A stretch of 64,000 bases of DNA, from the NCBI RefSeq assembly GCF_000195295.1, contig NC_015388.1:620001-684000 (forward strand), given 5' to 3'. Shown piece by piece: positions 42,597-52,181 of this stretch. The DNA is from Desulfobacca acetoxidans DSM 11109. Its GTDB lineage: Bacteria > Desulfobacterota > Desulfobaccia > Desulfobaccales > Desulfobaccaceae. A model generated the notes under the pieces. It did no database searches, was not told where the DNA came from, and saw only the letters and a program-made list of their open reading frames with translations. Positions within the stretch are counted from its first letter, which is position 1; each line of letters starts with the position of its first letter. Made by a program: the position numbers and the translations under genes.

Positions 42597-43698
42597 AGAC
42601 CAACGATATATGGCATTGGCCCTGAAGCTTGCCGCCCGGGGGGTCGGTTGCACCTCTCCCAATCCTATGGTGGGGGCGGTGGTAGTCAGAGACGGGTACA
42701 TCGTTGGCCGGGGGTATCACCGCCGCTACGGCGGCCCCCATGCCGAAGTGGAGGCCTTGCGCCAGGCGGGTTCTCAGGCTGACGGGGCTACCCTGTATGT
42801 CACCCTGGAGCCCTGTAACCACTACGGCCAGACCCCGCCCTGCACCGAAGCTATCCTGGCCGCCGGTATCCGTCGGGTGGTTATCGCCAATTCCGACCCA
42901 AATCCCCATGTTGCCGGAGGCGGCGCCGCCTACCTGCAATCCAAAGGCCTGCTCGTCCAAAGCGGTCTCCTGGCGAAAGCCGGAAGTCGACTTAACGAAG
43001 CTTTTTTTAAGGCCATGACCATCGGCCAGCCTTTCGTCATTGCAAAGGCGGCCGCCTCTCTGGACGGCAAGATCGCCACCCGGACGAACGACTCGCAATG
43101 GATTACCGGAGCTCCGGCCCGAACCTGGGTACACCGCCTGCGCCACCAGGTGGATGCTATCCTTGTCGGGGTGGGAACTGTTATGGCCGACGATCCTCAG
43201 CTCACCACCCGGCTGCCTAGAGGACAGGGCAAAGACCCCATCCGACTCGTGCTTGACAGCCGTCTACGCCTGCCACTTAACGCCAAGGTGCTGACGCAAA
43301 TCTCTGCTGCCCCTACCTGGATGGTTTGCACCCCCTCGGCGCCTTCAGAAAAAATCACCGCTATCCAGGAACTGGGGGCGGAGGTTATAATCACTCCCGC
43401 CATCGAGAACCGGGTCGAGCTTCGAACCTTGCTGAAAATTTTAGGGGAGCGCCGCATTCAGAGCCTTTTAGTGGAAGGCGGCGCCGAGGTTCAGGGCGCC
43501 TTCTTTGACGCCGGCCTGGTGGATAAATTCCACCTCTTCCTGGCCCCGAAATTTATCGGTGGCCGCCAGGCCCCTGGTATTCTGGGCGGCCTGGGTGCCT
43601 CCCGCCTGGCCGAAGCCCAGCTAGCCCACGATCTTTCCATACGTCGGATCGGCGAAGATATCCTCATTAGCGGCTACCTTACCACCCCTGCAGGATAA
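42571..43698 (+). CDS. ribD: Riboflavin biosynthesis deaminase/reductase
   Basis: 375 residues. The N-terminal deaminase has HAEVEAL and EPCNHYGQTPPC zinc residues, and the C-terminal reductase has the SLDGKIATRTNDSQWI and LLVEGGAEVQGAF segments. Both steps convert GTP-derived pyrimidine to the ribityl intermediate. The start overlaps the methyltransferase; a later ATG at 42610 is possible. No FMN riboswitch is evident upstream. The remaining riboflavin genes are not in the window. Confidence 0.95.
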   Translation: MSVTILNTEDQRYMALALKLAARGVGCTSPNPMVGAVVVRDGYIVGRGYHRRYGGPHAEVEALRQAGSQADGATLYVTLEPCNHYGQTPPCTEAILAAGIRRVVIANSDPNPHVAGGGAAYLQSKGLLVQSGLLAKAGSRLNEAFFKAMTIGQPFVIAKAAASLDGKIATRTNDSQWITGAPARTWVHRLRHQVDAILVGVGTVMADDPQLTTRLPRGQGKDPIRLVLDSRLRLPLNAKVLTQISAAPTWMVCTPSAPSEKITAIQELGAEVIITPAIENRVELRTLLKILGERRIQSLLVEGGAEVQGAFFDAGLVDKFHLFLAPKFIGGRQAPGILGGLGASRLAEAQLAHDLSIRRIGEDILISGYLTTPAG

Positions 43699-43705
43699 AA
43701 GGGAT

Positions 43706-43722
43706 GGTGGGCGGTGCCCACC
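43706..43722. repeat. Perfect hairpin REP-like repeat
   Basis: GGTGGGC-GGT-GCCCACC, with CCTACAC after it. A short palindromic intergenic repeat of a kind common in many bacterial genomes. It lies between ribD and hisS. Confidence 0.6.
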
Positions 43723-43844
43723 CTACACTATTTGGGCATCTGCAGGAACTCAACCTGATATTGCTCGTCCGGCATATAATTCTTGCATCTCATAGAATAA
43801 GTGTTAAAATATTAATTTTTTATGATTTTATCGGGAGTGAACCT

Positions 43845-45113
43845 ATGATCAAAGCGGTTCGGGGTATGAAAGACCTGCTGCCCCCGGAAACAGCCCGCTG
43901 GCATTACCTTGAAACCGTGGCCCGCGCCGTCTTTGTCTCGTATGGGTTTCAGGAGATTCGCCTGCCTTTGTTGGAGCGCACCGAGCTCTTCAGCCGTTCT
44001 ATCGGTGCCAGCACCGATATCGTGGAAAAGGAAATGTATACCTTCCTTGACCGGCGGGGCGAGTCTATGACCTTGCGGCCGGAGGCTACCGCTTCGGTAG
44101 TGAGGGCCTTTATTGAGAACCGGCTTGACCAGGGTGCCGAGGTGAAGAAGTATTTCACCATGGGCCCGATGTTTCGTTATGAGCGGCCTCAAAAAGGTCG
44201 CTATCGTCAGTTTCACCAGATCAACTGCGAGGCCATCGGAGGAGAGGCGCCGGAGCTGGACGCTGAACTGATTCTTTTGCTTATGGAAATCTTTCGCCGT
44301 CTTAAGGTAACCGGTCTCGAACTGGTGGTGAATTCCTTGGGCTGTCCTCAATGTCGTCCGGCCTATCTTATGGAGCTCACTGCGTTGTTTGCCCGGGGTC
44401 TGCGCGACCTCTGTCCGGACTGCCAACGCCGGAGCGCCGCCAACCCTCTCCGGGTTTTCGATTGCAAGTCCAAGACGTGCCAGGAACTTTTGGCTCAGGT
44501 GCCAACTATCTCCGATAAACTCTGTGACAATTGCCAGCGCCATGAGGCTCGCGTCCTGGAACTTTTAGACCGCTTTCAGGTTCCCTATCGGCGCAATCCC
44601 CGGTTGGTACGCGGTTTGGATTATTACACCCGCACCGCCTTTGAGGTAGTCACGACGCAATTGGGGGCGCAGGACGCGGTGGCCGGCGGCGGCAGGTATA
44701 ATGGTCTGATCAAAGATCTGGGCGGCCCCGACCTTCCCGCTATCGGTTTCGCCATCGGTCAGGAACGGTTGGCTACTCTCTTAAGTCAGCAAGACGCCGA
44801 CTTGTTGCAGCAACCGCTTCTCTTCGTGGCCGTTCTGGGTGAGGCGGCTCGGGATCGGGCCTTCGAATTGGTCCAGGCTCTCAGGCATCAGGGCTACGTC
44901 GCAGACCTGGACTTCACCAACCGCTCTCTCAAGGCTCAAATGACTATGGCCAATCGACGGGGCGCCGCCTGGGTGTTAATCCTGGGGGATCAGGAACTTG
45001 CCGACGGCCGGGCGCCGTTGAAAGACATGCGCCGCGGCGAACAGCATCTGGTCTCGCTGGATACTCTGCCTCAAATCCTGGCCGACCTGCAGCCGGAGCT
45101 AAAAGGAGTCTAA
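43845..45113 (+). CDS. hisS: Histidyl-tRNA synthetase
   Basis: 422 residues from the ATG at 43845 (GGGAGTGAACCT before it). Class II motifs: motif 2 is [17 protein letters not shown], the histidine-A signature is [15 protein letters not shown], and motif 3 is GFAIGQERL. The N-terminal extension of the longer frame is not supported. Its stop is 2 bases before aspS. Confidence 0.96.
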   Translation: MIKAVRGMKDLLPPETARWHYLETVARAVFVSYGFQEIRLPLLERTELFSRSIGASTDIVEKEMYTFLDRRGESMTLRPEATASVVRAFIENRLDQGAEVKKYFTMGPMFRYERPQKGRYRQFHQINCEAIGGEAPELDAELILLLMEIFRRLKVTGLELVVNSLGCPQCRPAYLMELTALFARGLRDLCPDCQRRSAANPLRVFDCKSKTCQELLAQVPTISDKLCDNCQRHEARVLELLDRFQVPYRRNPRLVRGLDYYTRTAFEVVTTQLGAQDAVAGGGRYNGLIKDLGGPDLPAIGFAIGQERLATLLSQQDADLLQQPLLFVAVLGEAARDRAFELVQALRHQGYVADLDFTNRSLKAQMTMANRRGAAWVLILGDQELADGRAPLKDMRRGEQHLVSLDTLPQILADLQPELKGV

Positions 45114-45114
45114 T

Positions 45115-46896
45115 GTGTTGGATTCACTGGACGGCATGCAGCGCACGCATTCATGCGGCGGGCTGCGCCTCGATGATTTAAATAAAGAAGTGATTCTCAT
45201 GGGCTGGGTGCAGCGCCGCCGGGATCACGGCGGCCTGATTTTCGTGGACTTGCGCGACCGGGAAGGCCTTACCCAGGTGGTCTTCAACCCTGAAGTCAAC
45301 GATCTGGCCCATGCCAAAGCCGATATTCTGCGGAGCGAATTTGTCATTGCTATCCGGGGCGTGGTTATCGCCCGACCCGAGGGCATGGCTAACCCCAGTC
45401 TGCCAACCGGTGAGATAGAGGTAGCGGCGTCGGAACTGCGCCTGCTGAACACTTCTCTGACGCCGCCCTATGAGCTGGAAGACTTTAAACTCGATACCTC
45501 CGAGGCCATTCGCTTGCGCTACCGTTATCTGGATCTGAGGCGACCCGGCCTGATGCGCAATCTCAGGCTGCGCCACCGAGCCGCCCAGGTGGTGCGCAAC
45601 TATCTGAACCAGCAGGGTTTCATCGAAGTTGAGACGCCGGTATTAACCCGCAGCACCCCGGAGGGAGCGCGAGACTACCTGGTACCGAGCCGCACCAACC
45701 CCGGTCGGTTTTTCGCTCTGCCTCAGTCCCCCCAGCTCTTCAAGCAGCTTTTGATGATGGCCGGCCTGGAGCGTTACTATCAGCTCTGCCGTTGTTTCCG
45801 GGATGAAGACCTGCGTGCCGACCGGCAGCCGGAATTCACCCAGATTGATATGGAAATGTCCTTCATTTCCGAAGAGGATATTTATGATGTGGTTGAAGGG
45901 ATGATGGCCATCCTCTTTAAAGAGATTTTAGGCCGGGAAGTTACTCTTCCCTTCCCTCGACTCACGTATGCCGAATGTATCTCGCGCTTTGGCGTGGATC
46001 GACCCGACCGGCGTTTCGGCCTGGAGCTGGTGGAGGTCACCGACCTGGTGGCCGGGTCCGATTTTCGCACGTTTGCGGATGTCGCCGCCCGCGGAGGCGT
46101 AGTGAAGGCCATTAACGGCAAAGGCCTGGCCCGCCTGCCCCGCAAGGAGCTGGACGAACTGACCGGCTTTGTAGGCATCTACGGGGCGAAAGGATTAGCC
46201 TGGATCAAGTTGACTCCCACGGGATGGCAGTCCCCTCTGACCAAATTTTTCACCCCTGAGCAGCAGGCTGCCATAAACGACCGCCTCCAAGCCCGACAGG
46301 GAGACCTCTTGATGTTTGTTGCCGATATTCCCCAGATCGTCCATACCGCCTTGGGCCAACTCCGTCTTCACCTGGGGAAGAAAGAACATCTAATCCTGCC
46401 CGAGACCTATGACTTCTGCTGGGTAACCCACTTTCCGCTGCTGGAATACGATGCCGAGGAAAAACGCTATGTCGCCATGCACCATCCTTTCACCTCTCCT
46501 TTGGAGCAGGACCTCCCACTGCTGCAGACCGATCCTGGTGCAGTGCGGGCCCGCGCCTATGACCTGGTTCTCAACGGCAACGAAGTCGGAGGGGGTAGCA
46601 TCCGCATTCACCAACGCCAGGTCCAGGAGAAGGTCTTCGACACCTTAAAGATATCTCCGGAAGAGGCCCAACAGAAGTTCGGCTTCCTGTTAGAGGCCCT
46701 GGAATACGGCGCTCCTCCTCATGGCGGCGTGGCCTTTGGATTTGACCGCCTGGTTATGATTCTGGCAGGGGCCAAGTCTATCCGAGAGGTTATCGCCTTT
46801 CCCAAAACGCAGAAGGCCACCTGTTTATTGACCCAGGCCCCCTCGGAGGTAGATGTAGCACAACTGCTGGAGTTGGGCATCCGCCTGGATCGCTAA
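45115..46896 (+). CDS. aspS: Aspartyl-tRNA synthetase
   Basis: 593 residues, a bacterial-length class II enzyme. N-terminal anticodon-binding OB domain ([23 protein letters not shown]), class II motif 2 ([21 protein letters not shown]), GAD insertion and motif 3 ([11 protein letters not shown]). Starts GTG 45115, with AAAGGAG upstream, or ATG 45136. Whether it is strictly aspartate-specific or also charges tRNA-Asn is not visible. It forms a unit with hisS. Confidence 0.96.
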   Translation: MLDSLDGMQRTHSCGGLRLDDLNKEVILMGWVQRRRDHGGLIFVDLRDREGLTQVVFNPEVNDLAHAKADILRSEFVIAIRGVVIARPEGMANPSLPTGEIEVAASELRLLNTSLTPPYELEDFKLDTSEAIRLRYRYLDLRRPGLMRNLRLRHRAAQVVRNYLNQQGFIEVETPVLTRSTPEGARDYLVPSRTNPGRFFALPQSPQLFKQLLMMAGLERYYQLCRCFRDEDLRADRQPEFTQIDMEMSFISEEDIYDVVEGMMAILFKEILGREVTLPFPRLTYAECISRFGVDRPDRRFGLELVEVTDLVAGSDFRTFADVAARGGVVKAINGKGLARLPRKELDELTGFVGIYGAKGLAWIKLTPTGWQSPLTKFFTPEQQAAINDRLQARQGDLLMFVADIPQIVHTALGQLRLHLGKKEHLILPETYDFCWVTHFPLLEYDAEEKRYVAMHHPFTSPLEQDLPLLQTDPGAVRARAYDLVLNGNEVGGGSIRIHQRQVQEKVFDTLKISPEEAQQKFGFLLEALEYGAPPHGGVAFGFDRLVMILAGAKSIREVIAFPKTQKATCLLTQAPSEVDVAQLLELGIRLDR

Positions 46897-46982
46897 GCAC
46901 ATTCGGACGGCGAAGGGGGGGGCAACGCGGTCTCTGACATTGCTTTTCCCGTAAAACACTCTATATTGTCAATAACACCTAT

Positions 46983-47085
46983 AGTTTGGAGTTTCCAGTT
47001 TTGATATTAAAAGAAAAGGAAATATACTATAGACTTATCCCATAGATACGGATATTATTATTTCCTCTCGGAACTCGAAACTATA
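46983..47085. repeat. Two repeat-B-like elements head to head
   Basis: GTTTGGAGTTTCCAGTTTTG begins at 46985 (plus) and an inverted copy, with TTTCGAGTTCCGAGAG and ATATCCGTATC, lies at 47041-47085. The right copy shares ATATCCGTATC with the copy at 57283. Confidence 0.5.
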
Positions 47086-47111
47086 ATACTATTTCAAGCT
47101 GGAGTAAAAAC

Positions 47112-48941
47112 ATGGCTCGCTGGAACAAGGAGCGTCGACTCCTGGATCATGAACACACTACTATCTGGCAACATCGCCTCATAGATGTGGATCAGCCCAA
47201 TCTCATGCGGGAGATTTTTCCCTACGAAGAGATTGCCCGCATCGATTTCGATCATAAATTCGTCGTGCCCAGTCCCCCTAAACAGATGCTCATTACCGAT
47301 ACTACATTTCGGGATGGCCAACAGGCCCGCCCCCCGTATTCCGTACGACAGATTGTCGAAATCTTTGATATGTTGAATAAACTTTCTGGCCCCAGGGGGA
47401 TTATCCGGCAGAGTGAATTCTTTCTTTACAGCAATAAGGACAAGGAAGCGGTCCAAAGCTGTATGGAGCGGGGTTATATGTATCCCGAAATTACCGGCTG
47501 GATTCGGGCTAAAGCCGAAGACCTGCCCCTGGTGAAGGACCTGGGCCTCAAGGAAACCGGTATCCTTACCTCGGTCTCCGATTACCATATCTTCTTCAAA
47601 ATGGGCGGCAACCGACAGAAGATCATGGACCAATATTTAGGTATTGTCAAAGCCGCCCTGGATTTGGGGGTCATTCCCCGGTGCCACTTCGAAGACGTTA
47701 CCAGGGCTGATACTTATGGGTTTTGTATCCCTTTTGCTTTGGAACTGATGAAATTGCGTCAGGAATACGGCATTGACGTTAAGATCCGCCTCTGCGACAC
47801 CCTGGGCTACGGCGTCCCCTATGCCGGGGCCGCCCTGCCCCGGAGCGTCCCCCGCCTGATTCGGGCCTTCATTGAAGACGCCGGTGTTCCCGGCCATCTC
47901 CTGGAGTGGCATGGCCACAATGATTTTCACAAGGTCTTCATTAATGGCACTACTGCCTGGCTCTATGGCTGCGGCGCAGTCAACGGCGCCCTTTTGGGCT
48001 TTGGAGAAAGAACCGGCAACACCCCGATCGAGGCCTTGATTATTGAATATATCGCCTTCCGGGGGCAGAATGATGGCATCGATACGACGGTCATCACCGA
48101 CATCGGCCGGTATTTTGAAAAGGAATTAAACTATCAGATACCGCATAACTATCCTTTTGTAGGCAAGGACTTCAACGCTACCAGCGCTGGCATCCACGCC
48201 GACGGCGTCCTGAAAAATCCGGAAATTTATAATATCTTCGATACCGAAAAGATTTTGAAACGTCCCCTGACGATCACCATCACCGACAAAACCGGCCGGG
48301 CCGGGGTGGTCCATTGGCTCAATTCCCGCTTGAATCTGGCCGGCGAAGCCAGAGTTGACAAACGCCATCCCGCCGTTGTCAAGATCAATAATAAAATTAA
48401 TGATATGTATGAAGCTGGCCGTATTACCTCCATTTCCAATGAGGAGATGGAGAGCTTAGCCCGCAAGTATCTGCCGGAATACTTTGTCTCCGAATTCGAT
48501 CTCTTAAAGGCCAAAGCCGAACACCTGGCCGCCGCCCTGGCCGAAGAACTGGCCGAGCATGAAGCAATTCGTTCCATGGATCCGATACGCCAGGAACCGG
48601 TCATGCAGGCCACCCTTGATGCCAATCCCTTCATCCAGTTTATGTATATCACCAACCTGGACGGACAGAAGACAACGCGCAACATTACTCACATAACTGA
48701 TCGGGCCAAATATGAGACAGCTCATATGGACGAAGATCTGTCCAACCGCGATTGGTTTATCAATCCCTTGAAAAGCGGCAAGGTATTTGTCTCCGATTTT
48801 TACACCTCGCGCTTTACCGGAGCGCTTTGCATTACTGTCAGCGTTCCTATCCGCAATGAAGAAGATGAAATGCAGGGCGTCCTGGGTCTGGATATCCGTT
48901 TTAAAGACCTGGCCAAGATGGAAAGAGATGGGGAGATTTAG
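47112..48941 (+). CDS. DRE-TIM condensing enzyme fused to Cache-like domain
   Basis: 609 residues in two parts. The first 450 or so are an HMGL-like acyl-CoA lyase/condensing enzyme of the isopropylmalate, homocitrate or Re-citrate synthase type: TTFRDGQQARP (near 59), CHFEDVTRAD, HGHND (metal), GFGERTGNTP, and SAGIHADG. The C-terminal 125 residues (FIQFMYITNLDGQKTTRNI, RDWFINPLKSGKVFVSDFY) look like a Cache/PDC sensor domain and the family's usual LeuA regulatory domain is absent. Substrate is unknown. Re-citrate synthase would suit an anaerobe, but isopropylmalate or citramalate synthesis is not excluded. No membrane segment is present, so the sensor domain is cytoplasmic. Confidence 0.85.
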   Translation: MARWNKERRLLDHEHTTIWQHRLIDVDQPNLMREIFPYEEIARIDFDHKFVVPSPPKQMLITDTTFRDGQQARPPYSVRQIVEIFDMLNKLSGPRGIIRQSEFFLYSNKDKEAVQSCMERGYMYPEITGWIRAKAEDLPLVKDLGLKETGILTSVSDYHIFFKMGGNRQKIMDQYLGIVKAALDLGVIPRCHFEDVTRADTYGFCIPFALELMKLRQEYGIDVKIRLCDTLGYGVPYAGAALPRSVPRLIRAFIEDAGVPGHLLEWHGHNDFHKVFINGTTAWLYGCGAVNGALLGFGERTGNTPIEALIIEYIAFRGQNDGIDTTVITDIGRYFEKELNYQIPHNYPFVGKDFNATSAGIHADGVLKNPEIYNIFDTEKILKRPLTITITDKTGRAGVVHWLNSRLNLAGEARVDKRHPAVVKINNKINDMYEAGRITSISNEEMESLARKYLPEYFVSEFDLLKAKAEHLAAALAEELAEHEAIRSMDPIRQEPVMQATLDANPFIQFMYITNLDGQKTTRNITHITDRAKYETAHMDEDLSNRDWFINPLKSGKVFVSDFYTSRFTGALCITVSVPIRNEEDEMQGVLGLDIRFKDLAKMERDGEI

Positions 48942-48973
48942 GGAACAGTAAGTTAAGTATTTGGTGCACGATT

Positions 48974-49001
48974 GGGCGCTCCGGGAGGGGCGCCCTCTTT
49001 G
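48974..49001 (+). terminator. Terminator after condensing enzyme gene
   Basis: GGGCGCTCC and GGGGCGCCC pair around a GGGA loop, and TCTTTGTGT follows. The spacer lies between convergent genes. Confidence 0.6.
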
Positions 49002-49032
49002 TGTACCGGGCAGATGATCGGATGCCCCGGGG

Positions 49033-49983
49033 CTATCTGAAGTAGCCAATGATATAATTGAGAGCCAGATAAAGCAGAATAGCCGCCAATAGTAGCTTAA
49101 TCAATTTTGCCGGGACAAACTTCTGGGTGCGGGCTCCTAAATACATACCAGCTATTCCTCCCAACCCGAAAAGGATACCCAATAGCCAGTCAGGAGAAAC
49201 GGCCTGTTGTGGATACCAGGGAGCGATGAACATATAAAAGCCTACCCCCGCTATCGAGGTGATGAAGGTTCCCATCAGGGCAGCGCCAGCCACGGTATAA
49301 ACCGGCAGTCCGAAAACGGCCACAAAAAAGGGGGCAATGATGGCCCCGCCGCCGATGCCGTATGTCCCCCCCACAATCCCCACGATAAAACTCAAGGCAA
49401 AAATCCCCCACGTGGAAAACTCAAAACATTCTCCGTAGAATTCATAAGCAATGCGAGTCGCAGTAAACTTCTTGGTGCATACTACTGCTTCGGGAGGCAA
49501 TCCGGCGGCGACCCGGCTTCGGGAAGCCTGTTTCATGGCAGCAACCCGTTCGCTAAATTTTGCCTCCAGGGCCTTCATGCTGGGACGGGGGCGCCAAAGG
49601 TCGTTCATGAGGCGAAGACCGATATAGAGCAGGACACATCCGGCAAACAGCTTAAAGGCTTTTGGGTCCGGCAGGTACTGGATGCGGAGAAAGGCCCCGA
49701 TAAATACTCCCGGCAGCGTCGCCGCGATTACTACCCAGGTTAAAGGCCAGGCCATCCGGCCTTCTCGGATATAGCGATAGACGCCGCTCGGGATGGCGAC
49801 AACATTGAAGACCAGGTTGGTGGGGCTGACCGCCGGGCTGGTAAAACCTAGAACACTTACCTGAAATGGCAGGAGCAAAAAAGCTCCGGAAACACCGCCC
49901 ATAGAGGTGAAGAAAGAGACAACCAGGGCGACCAGAAAAGGCACGGCAGGATTGGTTTCAACGCCGCTGACAGGAAAAATCAT
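49033..49983 (-). CDS. TauE/SafE-family membrane permease
   Basis: 316 residues with about eight hydrophobic segments. The family's repeated GGxxGxxGG-type elements are SMGGVSGAFLLLP and GGTYGIGGGAII. TauE/SafE proteins export sulfite and related organosulfonates; in sulfate reducers several copies are common, so the substrate is only suggested. A soluble insertion (about 135-180, with EAKFSERVAAMKQ) separates the halves. AAAGGA lies 6 bases before the ATG. It stands alone. Confidence 0.85.
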   Translation of the reverse strand: MIFPVSGVETNPAVPFLVALVVSFFTSMGGVSGAFLLLPFQVSVLGFTSPAVSPTNLVFNVVAIPSGVYRYIREGRMAWPLTWVVIAATLPGVFIGAFLRIQYLPDPKAFKLFAGCVLLYIGLRLMNDLWRPRPSMKALEAKFSERVAAMKQASRSRVAAGLPPEAVVCTKKFTATRIAYEFYGECFEFSTWGIFALSFIVGIVGGTYGIGGGAIIAPFFVAVFGLPVYTVAGAALMGTFITSIAGVGFYMFIAPWYPQQAVSPDWLLGILFGLGGIAGMYLGARTQKFVPAKLIKLLLAAILLYLALNYIIGYFR

Positions 49984-50258
49984 GGCAAATCCTTTGTTAC
50001 AAAGAAAGCAAGTTTCGCCTAGGCCAGGAAATCATATCGCTTTACCAAACGGCGGCTGCGGTACCAAAAGATCGGTAGCGCAGAACTCCAGGTCTGCGTC
50101 ATGCGATGAGGAATGAGCTACATGGAAAAAACTTCGGGACAATATAACAAGCCTCTGCTAGCAACAAAACATTTTTATAAGGCGCAAATGCTTTTTGATA
50201 GAATAAGAATTAGTTAGCGGCTCTTAGGTCTGGAATGCCGCAAAATCACACTACAGTG

Positions 50259-51026
50259 CTAGGGATTGTCCAGCTGGAAATATTTCCTTACCGCTCGAAA
50301 GAGGGCAGCGGCTATTTTCTTCTGATAAGCTGGATTTCTTAATTGCACTTCCGCCTCTCTGTTCTTGATGATGCCGCATTCAAATAATACGGCGGGCATG
50401 GCTGCTTTTTTAAGCACGATGAGGTTGTTGTATTTATAAATGCCACGGGAGCGGTCGATCAGGTCCTTGTCGCCGCCGGTAAATTTCTCGGCGTGATGTA
50501 GAGTGGGGCAGAAGCCGGCGTTTAACATCTCCGTACCCAGGATAATGGCAAAGGTCAGGCTATCGTTCGGACAGACGTTCTTTTCAGAATAAAAGATGGA
50601 GTGTCCGGTAAATTTGTCGCAATAGGGCATGATTTCCCCCTGGAAACACCAGAGGGATAGATCTTTGGGTTCCACGGAATCGTGATGAATAGAGACAAGC
50701 AGATTGGCCGCCCGGCTGTTTGCGAGGGCAGCTCTGCCGGCCAGGGAGATGTCAGACCCGGTTTCGTTGATGATAAATGACTTTTCAAAACGCTGGTCAC
50801 CTCGGAGCATCGTATACACCAGGGCGGCGATGGTCTTATTGAAGAGGTATTCCGCACGTCCTCTGGCGCTGATAGCGCCGGGACGTTCAGGAGTATGCCC
50901 GATATCGATGGCAACGACGGCATCCTTGGCCCAGCAGTCGCCGCTGAGCCAGATCAAGCCTCCCAAACCCCAGAGGCACCGTAGTATCAGAAAAAAAACC
51001 GGCGGCCAGCTCTTATTAAGTTGCAT
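50259..51026 (-). CDS. N-acetylmuramoyl-L-alanine amidase, secreted
   Basis: 255 residues. A signal peptide (about 1-34) precedes an Amidase_3-type domain with zinc ligands in AIDIGHTP, the glutamate in ARGRAEYLFNK, the histidines in LVSIHHDSV, and the catalytic glutamate in VLFECGIIKN. It cuts the bond between muramic acid and the stem peptide. The insertion between the histidines and the end (GEIMPYCDKFTGHSIF) is longer than in AmiA-type enzymes, so its substrate may differ. AGGA lies before the ATG. Confidence 0.85.
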   Translation of the reverse strand: MQLNKSWPPVFFLILRCLWGLGGLIWLSGDCWAKDAVVAIDIGHTPERPGAISARGRAEYLFNKTIAALVYTMLRGDQRFEKSFIINETGSDISLAGRAALANSRAANLLVSIHHDSVEPKDLSLWCFQGEIMPYCDKFTGHSIFYSEKNVCPNDSLTFAIILGTEMLNAGFCPTLHHAEKFTGGDKDLIDRSRGIYKYNNLIVLKKAAMPAVLFECGIIKNREAEVQLRNPAYQKKIAAALFRAVRKYFQLDNP

Positions 51027-51255
51027 TATTATTTCCTAATCCCCTGGTATCTGTTGCCTTCACGCCTGTCTCAGGGTGCGCATAAGGTTATCGGGTTGCA
51101 CGGGCTCGGGTAAACTTGGAAAATAACCCAAAAATGCCCTTGCGTATACGGATTACGTTAGCAGAAAACCCTAAACCTTTCAATCTGATCGACAGGTTCA
51201 AGGTTCCCTGCCAACACTATCAAGCTCTAAACAGCCTTTTTTAAAGCTCTTGGGG

Positions 51256-51283
51256 TTGACATAGCAAGGGAAACTTTTATAAG
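51256..51283 (+). promoter_or_regulatory. Candidate promoter in a gene-free spacer
   Basis: TTGACA (51256-51261), 16 bases, TATAAG (51278-51283). It reads rightward to a hairpin at 51393-51415. The spacer 51027-51584 has no other supported gene. Confidence 0.45.
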
Positions 51284-51392
51284 ATATCATAGTTGAACGA
51301 TTTAGGTTTTCAGCATAGATATTGCACTCAATTTGACGACCCCGAATATCTTCTTCCTAGATTGAAATAATCATTTGATATTCAAGATGGCT

Positions 51393-51415
51393 GAAACCGC
51401 CTGTCGGTTTCTTTC
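51393..51415 (+). terminator. Candidate terminator in the same spacer
   Basis: GAAACCG-CCTGT-CGGTTTC followed by TTTC. With the promoter at 51256 it would delimit a transcript of about 120 bases without a reading frame. Confidence 0.45.
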
Positions 51416-51584
51416 CCGGATTCGTAAGTTAATATTATTACCTTGAATAGACAGGTTATGAATGGAAAATATTTTACTAGCGAAGATGGGTTTTTCATTC
51501 ATAAACATCCGGAATCCGTAGTCATTTCTAATGGTTGAAATGTTTCAACGGTATTCCCCATTATTCCAAAAGGAGGTATTGCAT

Positions 51585-51800
51585 ATGAAACGATTGGTGT
51601 TGCTCCTGGGTATGGTCTTTCTCATGGCAACGTTAGCGCTGGCCTGTGGCAAGGCCGAAGAACCTGCCAAGGCTCCGAAACCGGCAGCAGAACAGAAGGT
51701 AGCCCCGGCTCAGCCGGCGCCGGTCCAGAAAGAAGCAACGGAAGCGCCAAAACCGGCTGAAACCAAACCGGCGGAGACCAAGCCGGCTGAAACCAAGTAA
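51585..51800 (+). CDS. Small Ala/Pro/Lys-rich lipoprotein
   Basis: 71 residues. A signal peptide ends in a lipobox (LALAC, near residue 21), and the rest is disordered: KAPKPAAEQKVAPAQPAP and then PAETK repeated three to four times at the end. Such short lipoproteins often span or tether the envelope; the function is unknown. AAAGGAGG precedes the ATG at 51585, which decides the start against a longer frame from 51531. Confidence 0.75.
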   Translation: MKRLVLLLGMVFLMATLALACGKAEEPAKAPKPAAEQKVAPAQPAPVQKEATEAPKPAETKPAETKPAETK

Positions 51801-51816
51801 TTAAGATTAGAATATC

Positions 51817-51858
51817 CGGGGTCAGGTCAGGCTAAAAGTAAACCGGGACCTGACCCCG
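51817..51858 (+). terminator. Hairpin after lipoprotein gene
   Basis: CGGGGTCAGGTC (51817-51828) pairs exactly with GACCTGACCCCG (51847-51858). No T-run follows. It is either a terminator of weak form or one of the common GGGGTCAGGTC repeats. The rest of 51801-52181 shows no gene that I can support. Confidence 0.5.
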
Positions 51859-52181
51859 CGTCCGAAAATGTGCATTGCATTAGCAGCCAAGCTTTTCTTC
51901 AATCCATCTCCGCAACGATAAATTTTGCGTTTTTTCCCCTGTGGAACCGGCCGTACAGCTATTACTAATCAAGAATTTCTTTACTCCTCCAAACTTTCTT
52001 GTTTTCTCGCCTTCCAACTTTAGCTATATTGGTATCTGGGTAGTCTCAGCCACTGCGCCGATTTAACTGAGATTGCCGCCACCCGCCGGCCATTCCCGGT
52101 TTCCGGGAAGGGATGTCGGGATCATTGCCAAAAACCTTGAGGATGAGTATGCGCCGCTCATCCGGGAGAGGGAGGATGTAG

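Noticed and set aside
43704-43844. N-terminal extension of hisS
   Set aside because: It passes through a REP-like hairpin; the ATG at 43845 has a good ribosome site and matches known HisS starts.
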